Assembly (NCBI GenBank): GCA_018401175.1
Contig: JAGYLK010000132.1
Location: 1-11,868, forward strand
Source: Candidatus Altimarinota bacterium
Lineage (GTDB): Bacteria; Patescibacteriota; Gracilibacteria; UBA4473
Length of the DNA: 11,868 nucleotides
Direction: 5' to 3'
The notes under the pieces were generated by a model. That model worked only from the letters and a program-made list of their open reading frames with translations, did no database searches and was not told the DNA's origin. Positions 6,269 through 11,868 of this stretch are shown piece by piece. The stretch's first letter is position 1, and every line of letters begins with the position of its first letter. Made by a program: the position numbers and the translations under genes.

Positions 6269-6982
6269 TTACTGCTTTACCCTTGTCCCAATCTTTTCTC
6301 CCAATACGGCTTTTTTCAGAGCTCCTTTTGCGAGCAGTTCAAACACCAAAAGGGGCATATCGTTGTCTCGGCATTGTGCAATAGCCGTAGCATCCATAAC
6401 GCGTAAGTCTTGCTCCAATATTTCCGTATAAGTCACTTCTTCATACTTCTTTGCCATTGGATCTTTTTTGGGATCTGCGGAATATACGCCATCAACATTT
6501 GTCGCTTTCATAAGCACGTCACATTGCAACTCTAGTGCTCGCAGAGCTGCTGCAGAGTCGGTGGTAAAATACGGATTTCCTGTTCCTGCGGCGCAAATAA
6601 CAATACGCCCTTTTTCTAAATGACGAAGTGCTCTTCGCGTAATATATGCTTCTGCAACAGAAGGAATATCAAGTGCAGAACAAATACGCGTAGCAATACC
6701 ATGCTTTTTCTCTAAATTTGCTTGAAGAGCAACGGAATTCATAACGGTTCCCAACATTCCAATATAATCTGATGGAACACGATCAATTCCCGAGTCCGAA
6801 CTCGAAGATCCACGCCAAATATTTCCTGCCCCAATAACAATAACTATTTCTACTCCCAATCCATGAACTTCTGCGATAGAATCACAAATCCTATCGAGAA
6901 TCGAATAATCAATCCCGAAACTCTTCTCCCCGAGGAGAGCTTCTCCAGAAAGTTTGAGCAGAATCCGTTTATATTTTTTCAT
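6269..6982 (-). CDS. pyrH: UMP kinase
   Basis: Phosphorylates UMP to UDP with ATP in pyrimidine nucleotide synthesis; bacterial members are cytoplasmic hexamers of the amino-acid-kinase fold. 237 residues, the usual length. Seen: KRILLKLSGEAL (5-16) phosphate loop, IGAGNIWRG (50-58; the first glycines usually read GGGN), SDYIGMLGTVMNSVAL (71-86) of the UMP site, AAGTGNPYFTTDSAA (131-145), LMKATNVDGVYSADPKKDP (157-175) of the ATP site, and MDATAIAQCRDNDMPLLVF (196-214). The frame extends 7 codons further up to an ATG at 7003. The ATG at 6982 matches family N-termini and has TACACT exactly 7 nt before it, inside the extension, so I choose it. It lies downstream of the YiiX-like gene in the same direction but seems to have its own promoter. 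In many genomes pyrH sits between tsf and frr; that context is absent here. Confidence 0.95.
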   Translation of the reverse strand: MKKYKRILLKLSGEALLGEKSFGIDYSILDRICDSIAEVHGLGVEIVIVIGAGNIWRGSSSSDSGIDRVPSDYIGMLGTVMNSVALQANLEKKHGIATRICSALDIPSVAEAYITRRALRHLEKGRIVICAAGTGNPYFTTDSAAALRALELQCDVLMKATNVDGVYSADPKKDPMAKKYEEVTYTEILEQDLRVMDATAIAQCRDNDMPLLVFELLAKGALKKAVLGEKIGTRVKQ

Positions 6983-6989
6983 CCTTTGT

Positions 6990-7018
6990 AGTGTACCCAA
7001 CACTCGTTTTTTTGGAAA
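6990..7018 (-). promoter_or_regulatory. pyrH promoter, predicted leaderless
   Basis: On the minus strand TTTCCA (7018-7013), a 17-bp spacer and TACACT (6995-6990), then ACAAAGG and the ATG at 6982. The -10 box and spacing are identical to those in front of murC and the exonuclease gene. The AAAGG directly touching the ATG is too close to work as a Shine-Dalgarno site. Confidence 0.6.
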
Positions 7019-7025
7019 ATCAAAA

Positions 7026-7040
7026 AGAAAGATTCTTTCT
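7026..7040 (-). terminator. Possible terminator after the rbfA-rdgB-peptidase operon
   Basis: AGAAAGA and TCTTTCT form a perfect 7-bp inverted repeat around one base. On the minus strand it is followed by TTTT, 24 nt after the peptidase stop codon and just upstream of the pyrH -35. Low GC makes the stem weak, so it may be leaky or a chance palindrome. Confidence 0.3.
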
Positions 7041-7063
7041 CCAGCTCCTTCGCAGAACTTTTT

Positions 7064-7759
7064 TTAAATTTTTCTCCAAGTCACAAAAATGCGAACCAGC
7101 TTTGCCCTGAGTCCCGTAATCCATTTCTTATTCGATGGCTGTTTCAGCGTTGAAAGACTCTGCGAAGAAAAAACCGGCGTAAAATTATGTAAAATAAAAT
7201 CAGCAGGATGGGTGATCGAGAAAAAGGAAAGCCAATGACTCGCAAGCGACGATTCAAGATCAATTCCTGCCTTCTGATAAGCCAAATAGACCAATTTTGT
7301 ACAATATAATTCGTCCTCATTCTCTGGAAGAAAACGAAAATCATACGCCGCACCAAGTGATTTTTTTGCGAATTCTATTACTTTTCGTGTCTGACAAACC
7401 GTCACATTACTCGGACGAAAAATTCGAAGATAATCATATTTTGTAAAAAGATCTTCAAGCCTTGTTTTTGTTACTCCGTGCTTTAGGTTTGAATGAATGA
7501 GCTCATCTTTCCCCGTGTAAATAAGTACGTGAGAAAACACTCCCCGAACAAAAAATCGAGAAATTTCTCGTTTAGAACCAACAAACACTAAATCCCCTAC
7601 CATCAATGCTTCCCGCGCTCCCCGTAAATCATCCTCGGTTAACAAATTGGGACGAGGAACAACCCGCAATCGTCCTGTAAGGAAAATAAAGTGTCCAAAA
7701 AATCGCTCTCGAAGCGAAGCGTTTTTACGAAAGTTTTTGACAAAAAATCGTCGAAACAT
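7064..7759 (-). CDS. YiiX-like permuted NlpC/P60 (papain-fold) hydrolase
   Basis: 231 residues. Motifs fit the circularly permuted NlpC/P60 group (YaeF/YiiX), in which the histidine comes before the cysteine. GDLVFVGSKR (55-64) is the entry strand. SRFFVRGVFSHVLIYTG (67-83) holds the likely catalytic His77. DELIHSN (85-91) offers an acidic partner. ELYCTKLVYLAYQKAG (150-165) holds the likely catalytic Cys153 at a helix start. Related enzymes cut amide or thioester bonds in peptidoglycan peptides or lipids; the substrate here is unknown. The basic, aromatic N-terminus (MFRRFFVKNFRKN, then FFGHFIFLTGRLR) is not a clear signal peptide, though a short membrane-touching segment around 20-30 is possible. 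The ATG follows the rdgB stop codon after 4 nt with no Shine-Dalgarno site, so translation is probably coupled. Third gene of the rbfA operon. Fold call is good, substrate open. Confidence 0.8.
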   Translation of the reverse strand: MFRRFFVKNFRKNASLRERFFGHFIFLTGRLRVVPRPNLLTEDDLRGAREALMVGDLVFVGSKREISRFFVRGVFSHVLIYTGKDELIHSNLKHGVTKTRLEDLFTKYDYLRIFRPSNVTVCQTRKVIEFAKKSLGAAYDFRFLPENEDELYCTKLVYLAYQKAGIDLESSLASHWLSFFSITHPADFILHNFTPVFSSQSLSTLKQPSNKKWITGLRAKLVRIFVTWRKI

Positions 7760-7763
7760 GGTA

Positions 7764-8363
7764 TTAAAATTTATTGTGTAAAAACTCTCCCAATTGTTTC
7801 ACAGATTTCCCTCGATGTGAAATTTCATTCTTTTCATTGCGAGAAAGAGCTGAATAAACTCTGCTTTGTCCATTTGCCAAAAATACTGCTGAAACGGGAA
7901 TCCCCGGCTCTAAATCTGTTTGCGGTTCTTCTAAAATATTTCCCGAGGTACTCCCCAAAAAAGTCGCATATTCTTTGGTTTCTGGATCAAAAAAAGCAGT
8001 CGCCGAATAAAACGTCGCCTCTCGATCAGATTCTTCTTTCAATATATGCAGAAACTTTTCAAGCCACTCTTCGTCTGTCGCGGCATCAATTTCTCGACGA
8101 GTTCGAACTCCAAATTTTTCTGGAAAAGCTGACAGGATGAGACCCGAATCCTCTCCGAGCGTTGGCAATCCTGTTTGGAGTGCAAAAAATTGAGCCTTAA
8201 TAAGCGCATTTTCTTCAAATGTTTCTGCTTTTTCCTCTGGTTCTCCTGATACGTCCACATCTCTCAATGAAAGAAATTCGATACCGACTATCCCATTGGA
8301 CGCAAGGGCTTCCAACAATTCCTTCTTTTTCCCTTCGTTAGTCGTGGCAATTAGGCATTTCAT
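7764..8363 (-). CDS. rdgB: RdgB/HAM1-type non-canonical purine NTP pyrophosphatase, divergent
   Basis: The family hydrolyses dITP, dXTP and ITP to monophosphates, keeping deaminated purines out of DNA and RNA; it acts in the cytoplasm as a dimer with Mg(II). 199 residues, normal length. Seen: IATTNEGKKKELLEAL (5-20), ETFEENALIKAQ (47-58), GEDSGLILSAF (70-80, matching ADDSGL in the family) and EKNEISHRGKSVKQLGEFL (177-195). Two regions have drifted: the stretch after DSGL reads PEKFGVRTRR rather than GxPGVYSAR, and the usual GYDPxF before the last motif reads GIPVSAVF (154-161). The base-specificity pocket may therefore differ. Its ATG overlaps the rbfA TGA stop as ATGA, so it is translationally coupled, with no Shine-Dalgarno site. 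Family assignment is firm, exact substrate less so. Confidence 0.88.
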   Translation of the reverse strand: MKCLIATTNEGKKKELLEALASNGIVGIEFLSLRDVDVSGEPEEKAETFEENALIKAQFFALQTGLPTLGEDSGLILSAFPEKFGVRTRREIDAATDEEWLEKFLHILKEESDREATFYSATAFFDPETKEYATFLGSTSGNILEEPQTDLEPGIPVSAVFLANGQSRVYSALSRNEKNEISHRGKSVKQLGEFLHNKF

Positions 8364-8683
8364 TTTAATTTTTCATTCATAATTTTCGCATGTTCAATTC
8401 CCTTGTCATGAAGAAAACGAAGGACAATCGGACGTCTCACTTTTACTCGTCTCAAAAGGTCGTGAGCAATTTTGGGTTTTACTTTATTCACCATTTCCAA
8501 CCAATTTGCTGGTGCGGATAATGCATCTAGCCAGATTTCGGCAACACCACAATCACCAGATACTTCCACATCTGTAACCGTAAGAAATCCTACTTGATTT
8601 GGAGTAAGAAATTGTTGAAGCAATGGAGGAAGTTCCTGCGCAATAACTCCAGCTAATCGTCGGCTTCGTTCTGAGGTTTTCAT
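8360..8683 (-). CDS. rbfA: Ribosome-binding factor A
   Basis: Binds the small ribosomal subunit and helps mature the 16S rRNA 5' end. 107 residues, slightly short for a family of about 110-135. The pattern is typical: a basic N-terminal helix (SERSRRLAGVIAQELPPLL, 4-22), then TVTDVEVSGDCGVAEIWLDAL (35-55) where V.VS.D...A is the hallmark, a helix KVKPKIAHDLLRRVKVRRP (67-85, the usual LR..L...L..R..P), and the last strand IVLRFLHDKGIEHAKIM (86-102) matching P.L.F..D.S.E. The C-terminal extension found in some members is absent. The frame extends upstream to a TTG at 8719, but MKTSERSRR is the normal family start and a promoter sits inside that extension. First gene of the operon with rdgB and the peptidase, divergent from the exonuclease gene. 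Confidence 0.9.
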   Translation of the reverse strand: MKTSERSRRLAGVIAQELPPLLQQFLTPNQVGFLTVTDVEVSGDCGVAEIWLDALSAPANWLEMVNKVKPKIAHDLLRRVKVRRPIVLRFLHDKGIEHAKIMNEKLK

Positions 8684-8688
8684 CGCCG

Positions 8689-8699
8689 GCACTGTGCCA
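8689..8699. promoter_or_regulatory. Perfect 11-bp palindrome over the rbfA -10 region
   Basis: GGCAC-A-GTGCC (minus-strand reading) is a perfect 5-bp inverted repeat around one base, GC-rich in an AT-rich promoter. It covers the -10 box, as a small operator might. No known binding protein can be named from the sequence. Confidence 0.35.
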
Positions 8700-8719
8700 A
8701 AAACAAGGAAGAAAAGCAA
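8691..8719 (-). promoter_or_regulatory. Promoter of the rbfA operon, predicted leaderless
   Basis: On the minus strand TTGCTT (8719-8714), a 17-bp spacer and CACAGT (8696-8691), then GCCGGCG and the ATG at 8683. The spacing copies the other promoters, but both boxes match the consensus poorly. The -10 lies within the palindrome GGCAC-A-GTGCC, so a bound regulator or RNA fold could matter here. Confidence 0.45.
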
Positions 8720-8732
8720 CTAATCATCCCCA

Positions 8733-8775
8733 TTCATATTTTTTCGTAAAAATATTAAATTTTACCGAATATGAA
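8733..8775. repeat. Imperfect AT-rich inverted repeat between divergent promoters
   Basis: TTCATATT (8733-8740) pairs perfectly with AATATGAA (8768-8775). Inside, CG-TAAAA (8745-8751) pairs with TTTTA-C-CG (8760-8767) with one bulge. The whole element, about 15 paired positions, sits between the -35 boxes of rbfA and the exonuclease gene. It could be a shared regulator site, an UP-like element, or a DNA bend. Confidence 0.4.
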
Positions 8776-8778
8776 AAA

Positions 8779-8807
8779 TTGCCTCATAACTTCTCACGCA
8801 GTACACT
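8779..8807 (+). promoter_or_regulatory. Promoter of the exonuclease-gpsA operon, predicted leaderless
   Basis: TTGCCT (8779-8784), a 17-bp spacer and TACACT (8802-8807), then TCAAACA and the ATG at 8815. The -10 box and 7-nt gap are the same as for pyrH. It lies within the alternative upstream extension that would begin with TTG at 8779, so it also settles the start codon. Confidence 0.65.
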
Positions 8808-8814
8808 TCAAACA

Positions 8815-11007
8815 ATGAAATATTGTTTTTTGGACCTCGAAACAACGGGATTAGAGCACGATAGAGACTCCTTATTAGAAGTTTCTTTTATTGTCACAGA
8901 CCCAAATCTCAACGAAATAACCCGTCTCGACGAAGTTGTTATTCCCACCAAAACACCGCTTACTCCCTTTGTGACCCATCTCACCGGAATTACTCCTGAA
9001 GAAGTAGAACAAAATGGAAAATCATGGGAACAGATCCTTCCCGAAATTATTGAAAAAATTGGAAACGCGACCATTGTCGGACACAATATTGATTTCGATA
9101 TTCGATTTCTCCGAGAATATGGCGTTCCTCTCGAAAAAAATAAACGCATCGATACACACGAACTCGCCAGAATTTTACTGCCGGGGGACGAAAGTTTTTC
9201 TCTTGAAGCAATTACGCAACGACTCCGTATTTCTCATGAAGATGCTCACAGAGCGATGTCAGACGTCACAGCATGTATTCAACTCTGGCCTCTTTTGATA
9301 GAAAAATTAAAAACATTGCCACGAGAAGCGATTCCCGAGTTTTCCACATTTTTTGAACAAAGCGAATGGGCCGCCAAGGAATTATTTCTGCGATATTGTG
9401 GAACAAAACCATCCGACTCTTTTGTTTCTTTCGTTGAAAAACAAGAATCGCAAGAACCGATGCCGGAAATCGAAGATGAAGAATTGAAAAAAATTGAACA
9501 AGAACATACTACTTTTGTGCGCGTAGGATCGACGGGAAAAAGTGCACGATGGATTTCTTCTGTTGCCCAAAAGGTTTCGGGAAAAACACTTATCGTTGCA
9601 CCCGAACTTTCCTTTTTCCCAGCGATTACACAAATTCCCACTCCCGAAGTTCTCTTTGATGCTGAACGGCATCTTGCTTTTTGGAAGAAAAGGGAACATA
9701 TGGATGACTTAGAAACAACTTTCTGGCTTCAATGCGCTGTCCGCCATTGGCTTGGGTATCGAGGGGTTCATTTTTTTAATCTCTATCTCCATCAACGCGA
9801 TTTTTGGAACGAAGTGTGTCTTGAGTCACTCAATCACCCGCTTTTTCAAAATATTATAAAAGAAAGGGAAAACGAAAAAGTACTCCTCTGTACTCCTCTC
9901 GCATGGGCTCAACTCTCGGATATTCCGCTTATCAAAGAACGAATGTTACTTGTTTTTGAAACAGAATTATTCGCAGAAAAACTCCTCTTTTCTTCTAGTG
10001 ATACTCACTCACTTCGACCTTTTGGGGAACAGACGGAAACATCATTTTTTGTCGCCGGATTTGTAAAAGAAGTCATCGAACAAATTCTCCAAAGAAGTGT
10101 TTCGGCATTCCCAGAACGAGTGCTCCTTCACGGAGGAAAAACATATCCTCAATTTGCACAGGCACTACGAACAATATCAGAAACATTAGAACCAGTGGCA
10201 CAATGGCTCGAAAATCCCGAAACAGGATTAGTGCGCTGGACAAGCTATTTTCCGGAAACCGGAACTTTGACCTTTAGTGCTTGGCATCCTCAGAATTGGC
10301 GCAAATTGCAGCAGAAATCTAATGCGCAAAAAGCACTTCTCTGTCTTCGTCATGATGGCGGAGAATCAAATGCTTTTTGTCGCGTATTCCTCGGACGACA
10401 AGACGGATTTTTCTTAGAAAAAAAGGAACTTCAATCACAGGGAGAACTCGTTATTCCACAAGGATTAGTGAGTAGCAAATCACCGGATTTTTCCCCTTTT
10501 TGTGCTCAAAAAATAAGAGAATTAGCTGAAGAGAGAGATCATTCCCACTGGATCGCCGCCGGATTTTCTTCACTCACAACATTAAAAAATGTCGGCGGAC
10601 TGCTCCAGGAAACTCCACCAGAAGAATGTACCGTTATTGGAGAAAAGCTAGCAGGAGGCGACACAAAGATGCTCAGTAAACTCTGTAATCAAGAAAAAGC
10701 AGTGCTTTTATTACAGAAACTCCAATCCCCTCTCGTTGAAAATCTTCCTTTCAAAACCTTTGTTCTTCAAAAATTTCCTTTTGCTCCTCCTCATCCTCTT
10801 CTCGAATATTTCAAAAGAGAATGGAAAAATGTCGAGCAAAATTTCTGGGATGTATGGATTATCCCAACGGTTACCGCTCGATTGTCTCGCGCTGTTGGAC
10901 AATTTCAAAATATTAAAACGCTGGTCGTAATAGACCCATCAGAATCAAGCCCATGGGGAAAAACTGTCCTCAAAAATGCTTTTCCTTTTTTTTCTAAAAA
11001 AGAATGA
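8815..11007 (+). CDS. DnaQ-type 3'-5' exonuclease fused to a degenerate DinG-like helicase region
   Basis: 730 residues. Residues 1-165 are a DEDDh exonuclease: FLDLETTGL (5-13; Asp7, Glu9), VGHNIDFDIRFL (88-99; likely Asp95) and HEDAHRAMSDV (141-151; His145 and Asp150 by pattern). The catalytic set looks complete, so 3'-5' DNA or RNA trimming is expected. The rest has the layout of DinG (XPD-like SF2) without an iron-sulfur cysteine cluster. The Walker A region is RVGSTGKSARW, with only GKS (241-243) kept. The DEAH position reads LLVFETELFAEKL (378-390). The C-terminus, VLQKFPFAPPHPLLEYF (650-666) and IPTVTARLSRAVGQFQNIKTLVVIDPSE, matches the DinG LPF.PP.P and Q..GR.IR...D.G.....D motifs with the Gln and Arg residues lost. 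The nearest known design is the exonuclease-DinG of Gram-positives (about 900 residues). Helicase activity is unlikely. The start is set by the promoter. Stop overlaps the gpsA-like start as ATGA. Confidence 0.85.
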   Translation: MKYCFLDLETTGLEHDRDSLLEVSFIVTDPNLNEITRLDEVVIPTKTPLTPFVTHLTGITPEEVEQNGKSWEQILPEIIEKIGNATIVGHNIDFDIRFLREYGVPLEKNKRIDTHELARILLPGDESFSLEAITQRLRISHEDAHRAMSDVTACIQLWPLLIEKLKTLPREAIPEFSTFFEQSEWAAKELFLRYCGTKPSDSFVSFVEKQESQEPMPEIEDEELKKIEQEHTTFVRVGSTGKSARWISSVAQKVSGKTLIVAPELSFFPAITQIPTPEVLFDAERHLAFWKKREHMDDLETTFWLQCAVRHWLGYRGVHFFNLYLHQRDFWNEVCLESLNHPLFQNIIKERENEKVLLCTPLAWAQLSDIPLIKERMLLVFETELFAEKLLFSSSDTHSLRPFGEQTETSFFVAGFVKEVIEQILQRSVSAFPERVLLHGGKTYPQFAQALRTISETLEPVAQWLENPETGLVRWTSYFPETGTLTFSAWHPQNWRKLQQKSNAQKALLCLRHDGGESNAFCRVFLGRQDGFFLEKKELQSQGELVIPQGLVSSKSPDFSPFCAQKIRELAEERDHSHWIAAGFSSLTTLKNVGGLLQETPPEECTVIGEKLAGGDTKMLSKLCNQEKAVLLLQKLQSPLVENLPFKTFVLQKFPFAPPHPLLEYFKREWKNVEQNFWDVWIIPTVTARLSRAVGQFQNIKTLVVIDPSESSPWGKTVLKNAFPFFSKKE

Positions 11008-11868
11008 CTCTTCCACGCGTTGGAATCATTGGCAACGGTTGGTTTGGCTGCGCCTTAAGAGATGCGTGGACACCGCTCATTGGGAAAACTGTTGCCGGGA
11101 TTGATATGTGGAAACGTATTTCAGAGCGCCCCAAAAAAGATCCGGAAATTCTGGTACTCGCTATTCCTTCAACGGCAAAAAATGGCGAAAAATTGGCAAT
11201 TTTGGATTATATAGAATCCTTTCCGACTTCATCGATAATTGTAACATCGAAAGGAAGAAAGGCACTGAAAATTTTTCAACATCATATTTCTCCATTAGAT
11301 AAATGGCGCGTCTTTTCGCTCTCTGGACCAAATCTCGCAGATCAAATTGGGCACACTCCTACCGCAACAAAAATTGCCGGGAATTCATTGCAAATGGCAG
11401 AATCTCTGGCTCAAACATTATCGAGCAATACTCTGAATGTAGAGGCCTCTGAATCAATAGAAATTGTACAACGAGGAGGAATGATGAAAAATTTTCTCGT
11501 ATTTGAACTCGGAATGTTGTGGGAAAAACTCGACACGCCACAAAAAAAAATAGAAGCCATAATGTTGGGATTACACGCGGGATTCGAATCAATAAATGCT
11601 GCTGCCCCGGGAGAAGAAGATCGGTCTGAATTTTGGGGGATTTCTGGACTCGGTGATATTTTGCTCTGTTTGGGGATTTTTCCTCAAGCAGATGGGTCAC
11701 GCAATTTTCGTGCGGGGAAACTTCTTTCTTCTGGAAAGAAAAAAGAGGAAGTTTTGGCAGAATTTCAAACGCTTGAAGGATTGAGTATGAGCAAAAAATT
11801 TCATTCTGAAATTCGATCCCGGTCATTTAGCGGTACATTCATGGATGACTTTCGGAATATGATTGATG
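11004..11868 (+). CDS. gpsA: GpsA-like NAD(P)-dependent glycerol-3-phosphate dehydrogenase, truncated by the window edge
   Basis: 288 codons are visible; the end is cut. The family reduces dihydroxyacetone phosphate to glycerol-3-phosphate, the lipid backbone precursor, in the cytoplasm. Seen: a Rossmann motif GIIGNGWFGCAL (7-18), a strand ILVLAIPS (49-56) matching the usual adILlavPs, SLSGPNLADQI (105-115), QRGGMMKNFLVFELGM (156-171; the lysine aligns with the catalytic Lys of GAxKN), and GLGDILLCLG with GSRNFRAGKLLSSG (215-244; catalytic Asp and SRN kept, the usual Thr after GD.xL is Cys). The N-terminal domain is short: SGPN comes at about 108 where the family has it near 140, so the adenine-binding part after the first glycines is reduced. 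Its ATG overlaps the exonuclease TGA, so it is coupled to it and has no Shine-Dalgarno site. A related dehydrogenase with altered cofactor is an alternative. Confidence 0.75.
   Translation, partial: MTLPRVGIIGNGWFGCALRDAWTPLIGKTVAGIDMWKRISERPKKDPEILVLAIPSTAKNGEKLAILDYIESFPTSSIIVTSKGRKALKIFQHHISPLDKWRVFSLSGPNLADQIGHTPTATKIAGNSLQMAESLAQTLSSNTLNVEASESIEIVQRGGMMKNFLVFELGMLWEKLDTPQKKIEAIMLGLHAGFESINAAAPGEEDRSEFWGISGLGDILLCLGIFPQADGSRNFRAGKLLSSGKKKEEVLAEFQTLEGLSMSKKFHSEIRSRSFSGTFMDDFRNMID

Noticed and set aside
7691..8140. 149-codon plus-strand frame opposite the peptidase and rdgB
   Set aside because: Antisense to two well-supported genes, with no promoter or recognisable motif.
8779..8814. TTG start of the exonuclease gene and TTG start of rbfA at 8719
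   Set aside because: Each extension contains a -35/-10 pair for the downstream ATG, and both families start at that ATG.
11359..11826. 155-codon minus-strand frame opposite gpsA
   Set aside because: Antisense to the GpsA motifs; Phe/Leu/Ser-rich shadow composition.
1..11868. UGA recoding to glycine as in some Gracilibacteria
   Set aside because: rbfA and the exonuclease gene end at TGA at their expected lengths, and no conserved gene needs an in-frame TGA.
1..11868. CRISPR arrays, tRNA or rRNA genes, transposases, phage or toxin-antitoxin modules
   Set aside because: No spaced repeats, cloverleaf-like segments or matching proteins seen on either strand; the only tandem array is the 31-bp heptamer tract in gpmI.

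Overview
The window looks like chromosome from a small-genome bacterium, most likely of the Patescibacteria/CPR type (Peregrinibacteria- or Gracilibacteria-like). This lineage call is an inference. It rests on AT-leaning composition, very compact packing, tail-to-tail gene overlaps, almost no recognisable Shine-Dalgarno sites, divergent and shortened versions of housekeeping proteins, a PilX-like pilin, and a microsatellite-like heptamer repeat inside a conserved gene. TAA, TAG and TGA all end conserved genes and no in-frame TGA is needed, so the standard code applies and the UGA-glycine code of some Gracilibacteria does not. There is no rRNA, tRNA, CRISPR array, transposase or phage gene.

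Layout, left to right. A 3'-truncated asnS (minus strand) runs off the left edge. A gap of about 410 bp follows, holding one possible 61-residue ORF. Then comes a small DUF378 membrane protein (plus), which meets murC (minus) tail to tail. murC is divergent from an unrecognised 135-residue gene (plus), which meets gpmI (minus) tail to tail. gpmI is divergent from a PilX-like minor pilin gene (plus). The pilin gene converges on pyrH (minus). Upstream of pyrH lies a minus-strand operon rbfA-rdgB-YiiX-like peptidase. Divergent from rbfA is a plus-strand operon of a DnaQ-type exonuclease fused to a degenerate DinG-like region, followed by a gpsA-like gene cut by the right edge.

Functionally the genes are housekeeping: tRNA charging (asnS), peptidoglycan precursor synthesis (murC), glycolysis (gpmI), pyrimidine nucleotides (pyrH), nucleotide-pool cleaning (rdgB), 30S maturation (rbfA), nucleic-acid processing (exonuclease) and probably glycerol-3-phosphate for lipids (gpsA-like). 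Surface functions are a pilin-like protein and a small membrane protein.

The most striking signal lies in the promoters. Seven transcription units show the same layout: a -10 box close to TACACT, TACAAT or TACAAA ends only 6-9 nt before the start codon, and in five of the seven a plausible -35 box lies exactly 17 bp further upstream. That predicts leaderless mRNAs as the rule, and it fixes the start codons of murC (GTG), gpmI, pyrH, rbfA, the exonuclease gene and the orphan gene. The gpmI/pilin pair shares one palindromic -10 element read on both strands. The second notable feature is the exonuclease-DinG fusion, in which every helicase motif I can place has lost key residues.
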